The notes under the pieces are model-generated. The model worked only from the letters and a program-made list of their open reading frames with translations, was not told the DNA's origin and ran no database searches. Positions 32,758-42,202 of a stretch of 64,000 bases of DNA are shown here, one piece after another; position 1 is the first letter of the stretch, and every line of letters starts with the position of its first letter. The position numbers and the translations under genes were made by a program. Source of the DNA: UBA6168 sp964508135 (GTDB lineage Bacteria; Bacteroidota; Bacteroidia; Chitinophagales; Saprospiraceae); assembly GCA_964508135.1 (NCBI GenBank), contig CAZDSU010000028.1, positions 11,096 to 75,095 on the forward strand, in the 5' to 3' direction.

Positions 32758-35700
32758 ATGCGCATAATCCCAAGGCTCATATCCTTTGCGTTTTTTCTAC
32801 TTGCCGCCCTGGCTGCCGGAGCGCAAAACTGTGGCTGTGCCGATAGCGGCAACTGCCCGCTGCAATATCCATCGAACACCAATACCCAAGTCTGTTACGA
32901 TTTCACGGATGCTTTCAACAACAACTTGGCCAGCCCCACGCAGGGCGTCTGTGGAGTGTACATCAAGTTCCGGCACGGTCGAATCGGCGACCTTGAACTC
33001 ACGCTGACTTCGCCTGCCGGGCAGCAAGTGCAGCTCGTCGGCACCAACGGCAACTGCAACACTTTCACACCGCTGGCTACTTGGGACATCCTGTTCGTGC
33101 CGTGCAGCGATCCCTGCATCCCCGACACGATAGGTGCTTGCCCCTACCCCTGTGTCTTTGATGGCTGCCCAAGCCCATGCCCCTGGGGCAGCGGCACCTA
33201 CAGTGGCGAGTACCACCCCTTCAGCAGTTGTTTGGAAAGCTTCAACACCGGATCCGCCAACGGCCAGTGGTGCATCGAAATCGCCAACAGCGCCATGTTC
33301 AATGGCGGCACCGTCCTCGATTTTGCAATCATCCTCTGCGATGAGTCCGGCATCCTCTGCTGTGAAGCCGACGCAGGCAACCTTCCCGACCCCAACGTGA
33401 CCACCTGCATCGGCGACCCCTCTCTCGACCTCGACCTCGTGCCGAGCTACGGTGCCATCGTGCCCGACACGCTGGAGTATGGCTACACCTTCACGGTTTT
33501 TAGCAATGGTGCGCTGTACGACCTCGACACCACCGACAACTTCACGGCCTACCCTGCTGGCAGCTACACGGTCTGCGGACTGAGCTACCTGCTCACCGAC
33601 GCAGCGGCGTTGCCCGTCGTCGGCACAGCATGGACGCCCCAACTTCTCAACGATACGCTCACTGGCCCAAGTCCGCCTTTTTGTGGCGAAATTGGGCTGA
33701 ACTGCGTGGTGGTGAACATCGGCGCTCCACCGCCTACCACCGTACTGCGGGACACGATTTGCGATGGGCAAACAGTCGTTTTCGATGGGCAAAACGTCAG
33801 CTCGGCAGGTACTTACGCCGATACGCTGGCCTCTTTTTTTGGCTGTGACAGCATCGTGAACCTCGTGCTAACGGTAATGCCCAACGTGACCACCAAACTG
33901 GCCGAAACCATCTGCTTTGGCGACACGGTTTGGGTAGGAAACATGCCGTTTTTCACCACAGACACCTTCACCGTTGACTTGCTGACCAGCTTCGGCTGCG
34001 ACAGTGCAGTGACCCTCGAATTGACCGTTTTACCAGAAAACACCACCACGCTCAACGAAATCATTTGCCAAGGGCAAACATTTGCCGTAGGAAACATAAA
34101 CTACTCAACCACAGGCACTTACGTGGACACATTGCCCTCATGGCTCGGCTGCGACAGCACCGTGACTCTGAACCTGACCGTGGTGCAAACCAGCGTGAGC
34201 ATTGCACTTCCCGACACGCTGACTTGCCTACAAACCTCGGTCGCACTGACTTCCACTGCCAGTACCTCGTTCGGCACACTGGGTTACCAGTGGACGACAA
34301 TCGGCGGGACATTTGGCAGCCCGACCAACCAACCGAACGCTACGGCAACGGCCCCCGGCGACTACATCCTCACCGTGACCGCCGCAGGGTGCAGCAGCAG
34401 CGACACGGTGACCGTGCTGCAAGACGCCGTGCTTCCCAACGCCATCCTCGTGCCTTCGGCAATGACGCTGACCTGCACCAATACCCTCATCCTGCTGAAC
34501 GGCAACAATTCAACGCCGACCAGCAATTTCAACTGGGTGTGGAATGCCCTGGGTGGCAGCCCCATCGCCAACACCAACACGCTCATCGTGACCATCAGCG
34601 AGCCGGACACCTACCGCCTCATCATCACGGACATCACCAATTTTTGTAAGGACACGGCCACCGTCGTCATCACCCAAAACACAACGCCGCCAGCGGCCAA
34701 TGCCGGGCTGGACATGCAACTCTCCTGCACCATGCCGACCGTGACCCTGAACGGCACAGGTTCCACGCCCTCCAGCAGCATTTCGTTCGACTGGAGCACG
34801 ATGGACGGCAATATTTTGCCCCCCGCCAACACTGCCTCGGTGGCCGCCGATGCCCCCGGCACCTACCAACTTGTCGTGGAGGATTTGGCAAACGGCTGCC
34901 GGGACACCGACCTCGTTGTCGTGACCGTGGACACGCTCACGCCCAATGCCCAAATCGCATTGCCGCAAGGCGACCTGCTCAACTGCAATTACGACACCCT
35001 GACCCTCGACGGCAGCGGCTCCACCGGTTCGCAATTTGTTGTTTACCAATGGATTGGAAATATTTTCAACCAACAGGGAACGCCGATTGCGCACACCAGC
35101 ACCCCCGGCATTTTTACCTTGGTGCTCAACGATACCTCCAATGGCTGCACCGATTCGACCAGCGTGACCATCGGCACGGACTTCCTGCTGCCGACTGCTG
35201 ATGCCGGGCCTGACGACTCGCTGTCGTGTTCCGTGATTTCGGTGCAAATCGGTGGCAGCGGCACCTCCATCGGCCCCGAATTCACCTACGAATGGACGGC
35301 CTCGCCCGGCGGCGCTTTCCTCGACCCTACCGACCTCCCCAGCGTGTCGGTGAACGAACCGGCCAGCTACCTGCTCACCGTTACCGACACCACCAACGGC
35401 TGCACCAACTCGAATTTCACCATCATCACCCGAAACGAAATACCGCCGGTGGCCAATGCCGGGCCGGACTACGTGCTCAACTGCACGGACACCTCCGTCA
35501 TCCTCGACGCCAGCAACTCGACCATCGTGCCGTTTGCCAAATTGGTATGGTACAACTCGCAAGGTGACTCACTTTCGGACGACGTGCAGTTGACGGTTGA
35601 CTACGCCGACACCTTCATTTTTTACATTGAACTTGCCTTTTGCGCAAGCTACGACACGGTCGTGGTGACGGAAGGTACTACCGCCCCTGTGGCCGACGCT

Positions 35701-38700
35701 GGGCCTGACCAACAGCTTGACTGCCAAAGCGGCCAAGCCACGCTCGACGGCAGCGGCTCGGATGCCGGGCCAGATTTCAGCTACCTTTGGACGACCATCA
35801 GCGGCAATATTTTTTCAGATGAAACAACGCCCACGCCCACGGTGGACGACGTCGGTGAGTACCTGCTCCAAGTGACGAACACGGCCTCCGGCTGCGTCAG
35901 CTTCGACACGGCGCTGGTCTCGCTGGACACGATGGCCTGCACCCCACTCGCCAACGCCGGGGCCGATGGCCTCATCAACTGTTACTTCGCCAGCTTCTCC
36001 GACACACTCCAGGCCAGCGGCACGGTCGGCACGAACATCGGCTACAATTGGACGGTGATTTCGGGCAATATTTTGGACCAAAACGACCCGTTTGCGCCGA
36101 GGGTGACGGCGGGCGAGTACGTTTTCACGGTGACCAACAACGCCTTGGGGCTGATGGCCTCCGATACCGTGCTGGTAACTGCCGACACACTGACGCCGCT
36201 GGTGGTCATTGATTCAAACATCCTCTCGCTGACCTGCCCCGAACTGGCTTCATGTTTCCCACTCGATGCCACCGGCACCTCGGTTGGGCCGCAGTACACT
36301 TACTTTTGGGAAACGGGCGTGACGGGCAGCATCTGCACCGATCCGACCCAACTCAACGCACAGGTGCAAGGTGCTGACGTGTACACCCTGACCGTCAGCA
36401 ACCTGCTCAACGGCTGCCAAGCCGACGCTGCCGTGCTGGTACAGCTCCTCGACTTCCCGCCCACGGCCAGCGCCGGACTGGACTTCCAGATTCCGTGCGG
36501 CGACACGACTGCCGTGCTCGACGGCAGCGGCTCCTCGGTGGGTGGCACGATTTACACTCACCAGTGGTCTTCTTTTGGGGGAAATATTTTGGCCAACGGC
36601 CAAACGCTCGCACCAGAAGTGATGCCCAACAACCCCAGCGACACCTTCACGCTCATCGTCACCAACACCCTGAACTCCTGCCAGGACACCGACGCCGTGG
36701 TGGTTTTCAACCCCGTCAACTGCAACCCCGAATGCGCCGCCTCCGCTTCTGGGTCGCTCGACTGCAACAACAATTCCGTGAGCCTCCTCTCCACCGGCTC
36801 CTCCACTGGCCCAGCTATTTCGTACCTCTGGACGAGTGCAGTGGGCAGTTTTTGCGCTCCGCAAAACACGGCCACCACCTGCGCCGACGCCCCCGGTATA
36901 TACGACTTGACCGTGACCAGAACCTACGCCAGTGGTGCCGTTTTCAGCACCACCTGCCAAGTGCAAGTGCTCGACAACAGCCAGCCGCCCATCGCTGACG
37001 CCGGGCCTGACGACGACCTCAACTGCGTGGATTTCACACTCCCGTTGAATGGCAATGGCTCCTCCACCGGCACAGAAATCACCTACCAGTGGTCAACGAC
37101 GATGGGCAATTTTTGCGGCAGCACCAACGCCATCACCACTTGCGTGGACGAGCCGGGAACGTACAACTTACTGGTTGTCAACACGTTGACGGGCTGCTCC
37201 GCAATGGACTCCGTGGTCATCGGGCTGGACACGCTGCACCCCGTCGCAGAGGCCGGGCCGCCCGACATGCTCACCTGCAACAACAACACCGTCGTGCTGA
37301 ACGGCAGCGCCGTACCCGCCAACGTAAGCTATTTTTGGACGACGCCGACCGGCGACATCTGCGCCGGGGAGACGACGCCCAACCCAGTTATCTGCGATGC
37401 CGGGACTTACATCCTCACGGTCACCATCATCGCCAACGGCTGCACCGACTCGGACGTGACCAGCGTCAGCGTTGACCCAAACCTGCCGAACCCCGACGCT
37501 GGACCGGACACAAGCTACACCTGTACGGATACCATTTTTACCCTAACCGCCACGGCCACGGGTGGCATCCTGCTCGAATACCAGTGGACGGCCACGAACG
37601 GCGGCTGCTTCATCGGCCCGACGGACACGTTGCAACCGACCGTTGCCTGTCCCGGCACGTACACCCTCACGGCCACCGACGTGGTGACGGGCTGCTCCGC
37701 AATTTCACAGATGCAGGTTTTGGATGCCACTGCTCCACCCAATTTGCAACTCAGCAACCCGCCGGGCATCACCTGCCAAAACCTCGTGGTGATGCTCGAC
37801 GCATCCGGCTCATTGCCCGCAGGGCAACTCAGCTTCCAGTGGGCCACCCTGGACGGCAACTTCGTTTCAGGGCAAAACACTGCCACGCCACAGGTGGATA
37901 CGGCGGGCACCTACACCGTCATGGTGACGAACCAGCTCACGCAATGCACGGCTTCGGGCAGCGTGACTGTGGGCAGGGACGCCGACATACCCGTTGCTCA
38001 ATCCGGGCTGGATACGACGTTGACCTGCACCCGCAACAGCTTGATTTTAAGTGGATTAGGCTCGACAGTCGGCATGGACATCACCTACCTCTGGACGACC
38101 ACAGACGGCCAAATAATTGGCGACGAAACTAGCTTGATGCCCGAAATTGACGCCCCCGGCACCTACATCCTAACCGTTTCCGACATCAGCAACAGTTGCA
38201 TGGTGCTCGATACGGTGGTCGTCACGATGGACACGCTTCAACCGACAGCTGCCATTGACGCTTCGCAAACGCTGACCATCACTTGCGCCACACAACAGGT
38301 CACGCTGCTCGGCAACTTAAGCAGCCCGCAAGGAGAATTGGATTTTCTTTGGGAAACGATGGACGGCCACATTGCCTTCGGGGCAAGCGGCCCGAACGCC
38401 ACGGTTGACAGCGCTGGCACCTACCTGCTCACCGTCACCCAACAGCGCAACGGCTGCACGGACACGGCCTCCATAATTGTTTTGGAAAATCTGACGCCCC
38501 CGTCGCTTGACTTCGGCCCTGTGCCGATGCTGACTTGTGACCTGCTCACAGCACAGCTTTCGGTGCTGCCCGGTACGGCTGATTTCACGTATCAGTGGTC
38601 AGGCCCAGGCACCATACTCGACCCGACGACGGCCACGCCGACCGTTGACCAAGCGGGCGTTTTCAGCGTTACGGTGACGGACATCGTCAACGGCTGCCAG

Positions 38701-39765
38701 CACGACAGCACGGTGGTGGTGACGGAAAACAAGCAGCTGCCTGATGCCGTGGCCGCCTCCATTGGCAAGCTCGACTGCCAAAACCTGAGCGCCACAGTGA
38801 CCGGTGCAGGCTCTACCGCTGCGGGCGTCAGCTACCTGTGGACGACCAGCGGCAGTGGAAATATTTCCACTCCGGACGCCCTGACTTCGGTGGTGGATGC
38901 GGCTGGTTTTTATGTTTTGACGGTGACGAGATTGGACAACGGCTGCTCCGCAATGGACACCACGGAGGTCGTCGCCAGTGCGCAACCCATTGACAATGTG
39001 CTGCTTAGGCTCGAACACCCCGACTGCCTCGACCCTGACGGATACATCTACATTGACGCTGTTTTTGGCGGAACGCCGCCGTATTCCTACTCCGTGGACG
39101 GCGATGTTTTCATCACCTATCCGCAATTCAGCTACCTCGAAGAGGGGCAGCACATCGTGCTGGTGCAGGACGAAAACGGCTGCTCCTGGACGGACACCGT
39201 GACCCTGCTCGGTCCTGGCGAAGTGTTGGTGAGCCTTGGCCCCGACGTGATCATCCAGCAGGGCGAAAACCTCGTGCTGGAAGCACAAATCAGCATCCCG
39301 ATGAGCGAGGTGGACACCATCTGGTGGACGAACTTGCCTGACTCGGTGGAGTGCCCGCAGTGCCTGAATCAACCCGTCGCACCGACAGAAACGACGACCT
39401 ACCGCATCCATGTCATTGACACGAACGGCTGCGCCGCCATGGACGCCGTGACGGTGGTGGTGACTTCGGAGCGCCCGTTCTACGTACCAACCGCCTTCTC
39501 CCCGAACGGCGACGGCACGAACGACCGCTTCCTGCTCTACGCCGGACCGGAGGTAGCCAAGGCGCGGGCTTTCCGCATCTTTGACCGCTGGGGCAACCTT
39601 GTTTTTTATGAAAAAGACTTTGAGCCGAACAACCCTCAGTTTGGCTGGGACGGCAACTTCGAGGGTCAGCCGCTCGACCCTGCTGTGTTCGTCTGGCAGG
39701 CGGAAATGGAGTTTGTGGACGGGTCGGCGAAGGTTTTTTATGGGGATGTGACGCTGGTTAGGTGA
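32758..39765 (+). CDS. Giant T9SS type-B adhesin-like protein with 19 PKD-like repeats (2335 aa)
   Basis: Signal peptide 1-21 (ALAAGAQ). Residues about 35-175 resemble a proprotein-convertase P domain (GVYIKFRHGRIGDLELTLTS). Three short modules of the form GxYxDTL...GCDS..xLxLTV follow (about 325-475). From about 478 to 2080 there are 19 diverged Ig/PKD-like repeats of 80-90 residues, each with an early Cys, a YxWT strand and a late GCxxxD. Next come a SprB-like segment (GTPPYSYSVDG) and, in the last 90 residues, the gliding C-terminal sorting domain (VPTAFSPNGDGTNDRF, FDRWGNLVFYE). It is probably a cell-surface filament or adhesin. Coding is uninterrupted over 7 kb. Confidence 0.93.
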   Translation: MRIIPRLISFAFFLLAALAAGAQNCGCADSGNCPLQYPSNTNTQVCYDFTDAFNNNLASPTQGVCGVYIKFRHGRIGDLELTLTSPAGQQVQLVGTNGNCNTFTPLATWDILFVPCSDPCIPDTIGACPYPCVFDGCPSPCPWGSGTYSGEYHPFSSCLESFNTGSANGQWCIEIANSAMFNGGTVLDFAIILCDESGILCCEADAGNLPDPNVTTCIGDPSLDLDLVPSYGAIVPDTLEYGYTFTVFSNGALYDLDTTDNFTAYPAGSYTVCGLSYLLTDAAALPVVGTAWTPQLLNDTLTGPSPPFCGEIGLNCVVVNIGAPPPTTVLRDTICDGQTVVFDGQNVSSAGTYADTLASFFGCDSIVNLVLTVMPNVTTKLAETICFGDTVWVGNMPFFTTDTFTVDLLTSFGCDSAVTLELTVLPENTTTLNEIICQGQTFAVGNINYSTTGTYVDTLPSWLGCDSTVTLNLTVVQTSVSIALPDTLTCLQTSVALTSTASTSFGTLGYQWTTIGGTFGSPTNQPNATATAPGDYILTVTAAGCSSSDTVTVLQDAVLPNAILVPSAMTLTCTNTLILLNGNNSTPTSNFNWVWNALGGSPIANTNTLIVTISEPDTYRLIITDITNFCKDTATVVITQNTTPPAANAGLDMQLSCTMPTVTLNGTGSTPSSSISFDWSTMDGNILPPANTASVAADAPGTYQLVVEDLANGCRDTDLVVVTVDTLTPNAQIALPQGDLLNCNYDTLTLDGSGSTGSQFVVYQWIGNIFNQQGTPIAHTSTPGIFTLVLNDTSNGCTDSTSVTIGTDFLLPTADAGPDDSLSCSVISVQIGGSGTSIGPEFTYEWTASPGGAFLDPTDLPSVSVNEPASYLLTVTDTTNGCTNSNFTIITRNEIPPVANAGPDYVLNCTDTSVILDASNSTIVPFAKLVWYNSQGDSLSDDVQLTVDYADTFIFYIELAFCASYDTVVVTEGTTAPVADAGPDQQLDCQSGQATLDGSGSDAGPDFSYLWTTISGNIFSDETTPTPTVDDVGEYLLQVTNTASGCVSFDTALVSLDTMACTPLANAGADGLINCYFASFSDTLQASGTVGTNIGYNWTVISGNILDQNDPFAPRVTAGEYVFTVTNNALGLMASDTVLVTADTLTPLVVIDSNILSLTCPELASCFPLDATGTSVGPQYTYFWETGVTGSICTDPTQLNAQVQGADVYTLTVSNLLNGCQADAAVLVQLLDFPPTASAGLDFQIPCGDTTAVLDGSGSSVGGTIYTHQWSSFGGNILANGQTLAPEVMPNNPSDTFTLIVTNTLNSCQDTDAVVVFNPVNCNPECAASASGSLDCNNNSVSLLSTGSSTGPAISYLWTSAVGSFCAPQNTATTCADAPGIYDLTVTRTYASGAVFSTTCQVQVLDNSQPPIADAGPDDDLNCVDFTLPLNGNGSSTGTEITYQWSTTMGNFCGSTNAITTCVDEPGTYNLLVVNTLTGCSAMDSVVIGLDTLHPVAEAGPPDMLTCNNNTVVLNGSAVPANVSYFWTTPTGDICAGETTPNPVICDAGTYILTVTIIANGCTDSDVTSVSVDPNLPNPDAGPDTSYTCTDTIFTLTATATGGILLEYQWTATNGGCFIGPTDTLQPTVACPGTYTLTATDVVTGCSAISQMQVLDATAPPNLQLSNPPGITCQNLVVMLDASGSLPAGQLSFQWATLDGNFVSGQNTATPQVDTAGTYTVMVTNQLTQCTASGSVTVGRDADIPVAQSGLDTTLTCTRNSLILSGLGSTVGMDITYLWTTTDGQIIGDETSLMPEIDAPGTYILTVSDISNSCMVLDTVVVTMDTLQPTAAIDASQTLTITCATQQVTLLGNLSSPQGELDFLWETMDGHIAFGASGPNATVDSAGTYLLTVTQQRNGCTDTASIIVLENLTPPSLDFGPVPMLTCDLLTAQLSVLPGTADFTYQWSGPGTILDPTTATPTVDQAGVFSVTVTDIVNGCQHDSTVVVTENKQLPDAVAASIGKLDCQNLSATVTGAGSTAAGVSYLWTTSGSGNISTPDALTSVVDAAGFYVLTVTRLDNGCSAMDTTEVVASAQPIDNVLLRLEHPDCLDPDGYIYIDAVFGGTPPYSYSVDGDVFITYPQFSYLEEGQHIVLVQDENGCSWTDTVTLLGPGEVLVSLGPDVIIQQGENLVLEAQISIPMSEVDTIWWTNLPDSVECPQCLNQPVAPTETTTYRIHVIDTNGCAAMDAVTVVVTSERPFYVPTAFSPNGDGTNDRFLLYAGPEVAKARAFRIFDRWGNLVFYEKDFEPNNPQFGWDGNFEGQPLDPAVFVWQAEMEFVDGSAKVFYGDVTLVR

Positions 39766-39834
39766 GGGGGATTGGAAATCAGAAATTGAGAAATTAGAAA
39801 TTGGTGGCTGAGATGAACTAAAGCTGCATTTTGG
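39766..39834. repeat. Short AAATTGAG-type microsatellite
   Basis: Three to four AAATTGAG/AAATTAG units at about 39777-39804, between two convergent genes. Confidence 0.55.
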
Positions 39835-40299
39835 TCATTCTACCGTATTATTGAACAACAGCTGTATAGATTTTCCAATTTCCATCTCACCCAAACCTGT
39901 TAATCCCATTTCTATTTTCCGAGGTGATTTACTTGTTCCAAAACCTTTAAACTTGACATTTGCTTCTAATAGCTCAAACTGAATAATGTCATCATTTAAT
40001 CTCACAGAAATAAGCTGTCCATTTTGGACTAAATTTTTGTTTGAATTCGCTTTTGATATTTTTAATAACTGTTTAAATGCAGGTATTCCTTGTTTAAATG
40101 CAGGTATTTTTTCCTGTTTTGAAATAATTCTTTTGCAGCAATCCAATGAAAAAAGTAACGCTTTTCCTAACTCCTCATTTGGTGAATTAGCATCTAATAT
40201 TGTGATTGGCTCAATTGATATTTGTGGGCCATTTTCTAGAAATCTGTGTGGCACAAATAATAAATTATCCAAGTACTTATAAACTGACACGCTTTTCAT
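39835..40299 (-). CDS. AT-rich hypothetical protein (154 aa) with internal duplication
   Basis: The family is not recognised. A soluble protein, base composition clearly more AT-rich than its neighbours, which suggests recent acquisition. The centre carries a 21-bp tandem duplication (40070-40090 and 40091-40111) giving KIPAFKQ then GIPAFKQ. N-terminal part YKYLDNLLFVPHRFLENG and C-terminal FKGFGTSKSPRKIEMG are distinctive but not diagnostic. Immunity-type proteins often look like this, but no toxin gene is adjacent. Confidence 0.6.
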   Translation of the reverse strand: MKSVSVYKYLDNLLFVPHRFLENGPQISIEPITILDANSPNEELGKALLFSLDCCKRIISKQEKIPAFKQGIPAFKQLLKISKANSNKNLVQNGQLISVRLNDDIIQFELLEANVKFKGFGTSKSPRKIEMGLTGLGEMEIGKSIQLLFNNTVE

Positions 40300-40346
40300 T
40301 TATTTTCCAGCATTTAGATAAAAAAATGTGATTAAACTATAAGAAA

Positions 40347-40841
40347 TTAGACCCCATCCCGCTCCAACTTCTCCACCTTTCCCATCACCTCAGCCTCCAG
40401 TTTTTTCTTGTACTGAACAATCAGCTCCTGCACCTTCGCATCGCTCGTCCCGATGATCTGCGCAGCCAAAATCCCCGCATTTTTCGCAGCGTTCAGCGCC
40501 ACGGTGGCCACCGGCACGCCGTTCGGCATCTGGAGGATGGACAGGATGGAGTCCCAGCCGTCGAGGGAGTTTGACGATTTTACGGGCACGCCGATGACCG
40601 GCAGCGGTGACAGTGAAGCAACCATGCCCGGCAGGTGCGCCGCCCCGCCCGCTCCGGCGATGATGACTTTCACTCCCCGCCCGTGGGCATTTTTTGCAAA
40701 CTCGAACATCCGCTCCGGTGTGCGGTGGGCGGAGACGATGGTGACTTCGGTCTCAATGCCAAGTTCCTTCAATACATCCGCTGCCTGCCGCATGATCGGC
40801 AGGTCGGAGTCGCTTCCCATTATGATGGATACTATTTTCAT
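40347..40841 (-). CDS. purE: 5-(carboxyamino)imidazole ribonucleotide mutase
   Basis: Converts N5-CAIR to CAIR in purine synthesis. A 164-residue class I PurE with GSDSDLPIM near residues 9-17, VSAHRTPERM near 40-49 (catalytic His), GAGGAAHLPGMVAS and PVKSSNSLDGWDSILSILQM (span about 87-107). The gene is downstream of purK on the same strand with a hairpin element in between, so both steps are encoded together. Confidence 0.97.
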   Translation of the reverse strand: MKIVSIIMGSDSDLPIMRQAADVLKELGIETEVTIVSAHRTPERMFEFAKNAHGRGVKVIIAGAGGAAHLPGMVASLSPLPVIGVPVKSSNSLDGWDSILSILQMPNGVPVATVALNAAKNAGILAAQIIGTSDAKVQELIVQYKKKLEAEVMGKVEKLERDGV

Positions 40842-40909
40842 TGCAATTTTATTGGTGATTCAGCTAATCGAGCTTTATCCACTACCCATGGGATTTGATT
40901 GACGATATA

Positions 40910-40980
40910 AGATTACATGATTTAAGATTTATGATTTTGGAGGTCGTGCAATAAATCATAAATCTTAAATCATGTAATCT
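40910..40980. repeat. Perfect 28-bp-arm hairpin of heptamer units between purK and purE
   Basis: Arms 40910-40937 and 40953-40980 are exactly complementary over 28 bp around a 15-nt loop. Each arm consists of GATTTAA/GATTTAT-type heptamers. More copies (CAATCTTAAATC) follow to 40993. Confidence 0.92.
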
Positions 40981-41002
40981 GCAATCTTAAATCAAAAACC
41001 AC

Positions 41003-42151
41003 TCAATTTGAAACTACTTTAATCGTCCCCTGCACCTTCCTCGCCTTGGCCTTTGCCATTTCGAGGGTTTCGGCGAGGACGGTGACGTGGCCCATCTTGC
41101 GGTAGGGCTTGGTTTCGGCCTTGCCGTAGAGGTGGATTTTTACGCCCTCCATCGCCACGGCCTCCTCGAAACCAGCATATTGGACGGGGCCGCTGTGGCC
41201 GGGTTCGCCGAGGAGGTTGACCATGACGGAGGCGGTTTTCATCTTCGTGCTGCCCAGCGGCAGGTCGAGGATGCCCCGCAGGTGCTGCTCGAACTGCGAG
41301 GTGTAGCAACTGTCAATCGTGTGGTGGCCACTGTTGTGCGGTCGGGGCGCTACTTCGTTGATTAACAGTCGGTTGTCTTTCGTCAAAAACAACTCAACGG
41401 CCAACAGTCCACAGATGCCGAAGGCGGAAATCGTGTCCATCGCCAGTTTTTCGGCGGCTTGTTCGATGGCTGGGTCGAGGTCGGCGGGGCAGACGAGAAA
41501 CTCGACGAGGTTAGCCACCGGGTTGAACTCCATCTCCACGGCGGGGAAGGCTTTGACCTCACCCCGTTCATTGCGGGCGACCACCACGGCGATTTCCACC
41601 TTGATGTCCACCAAATCCTCGACGACGGAGGCATCGGGGAGCAGGAGGGGCAGGTCGGCGGCGGATTTTATCACGGCCACGCCCTTGCCGTCGTAGCCTG
41701 CCGTGCGAGATTTTTGCACAAAAGGATACGAAATCTGCCCGGTTTGCAAGGCCGCTTGGATGGCTTCGCCGCTCTCAAACAGTTGGAAATCGGAGGTGGG
41801 CAGGTTGTTTTTCAGGTAAAATCCTTTCTGGAGTCCTTTGTCCTTGATGAGGTTGAGTTGGGCAGGAGCGGGGTGGACTTTCACGCCCTCGGCTTCGAGG
41901 CGAAGGAGGGCATCCGTGTTCACATGCTCGATTTCGATGGTAAGCACGTCCACCTTTTTGCCGAAGGCGTACACATCGTCGTAATTATTGAAATTGCCCT
42001 CGACAAAATGCGAGCAGACGGGGCCAGTCGGAAAGCTGCGGGAGGCGTCGAGCGCCCAAGTTTCCACGTCCCAGTTGTGTGCGGCGAGGGAGAACATCTT
42101 TCCCAATTGCCCGCCGCCGAGGATTCCGACTTTTGTTCGTGTCGTGTTCAT
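41003..42151 (-). CDS. purK: N5-carboxyaminoimidazole ribonucleotide synthase
   Basis: ATP-dependent carboxylation of AIR to N5-CAIR, the step before PurE. A 382-residue ATP-grasp enzyme. The N-terminal motif is VGILGGGQLGKM, then LTIEIEHVNTDAL, the ATP-grasp segment FVQKSRTAGYDGKGV, and NEVAPRPHNSGHHTID (residues about 265-280) of the active site. It starts at 42151 as expected. It is convergent with nothing and upstream of purE on the same strand. Confidence 0.97.
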   Translation of the reverse strand: MNTTRTKVGILGGGQLGKMFSLAAHNWDVETWALDASRSFPTGPVCSHFVEGNFNNYDDVYAFGKKVDVLTIEIEHVNTDALLRLEAEGVKVHPAPAQLNLIKDKGLQKGFYLKNNLPTSDFQLFESGEAIQAALQTGQISYPFVQKSRTAGYDGKGVAVIKSAADLPLLLPDASVVEDLVDIKVEIAVVVARNERGEVKAFPAVEMEFNPVANLVEFLVCPADLDPAIEQAAEKLAMDTISAFGICGLLAVELFLTKDNRLLINEVAPRPHNSGHHTIDSCYTSQFEQHLRGILDLPLGSTKMKTASVMVNLLGEPGHSGPVQYAGFEEAVAMEGVKIHLYGKAETKPYRKMGHVTVLAETLEMAKAKARKVQGTIKVVSN

Positions 42152-42202
42152 GTCGGCAAAGGTACACTTTGGGGAAATTAGGAAATTGAGAAATTGTGGG
42201 GA

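Noticed and set aside
39835..40299. Contact-dependent inhibition immunity protein
   Set aside because: Only general resemblance in size and composition; no toxin or Rhs/CDI gene is adjacent.
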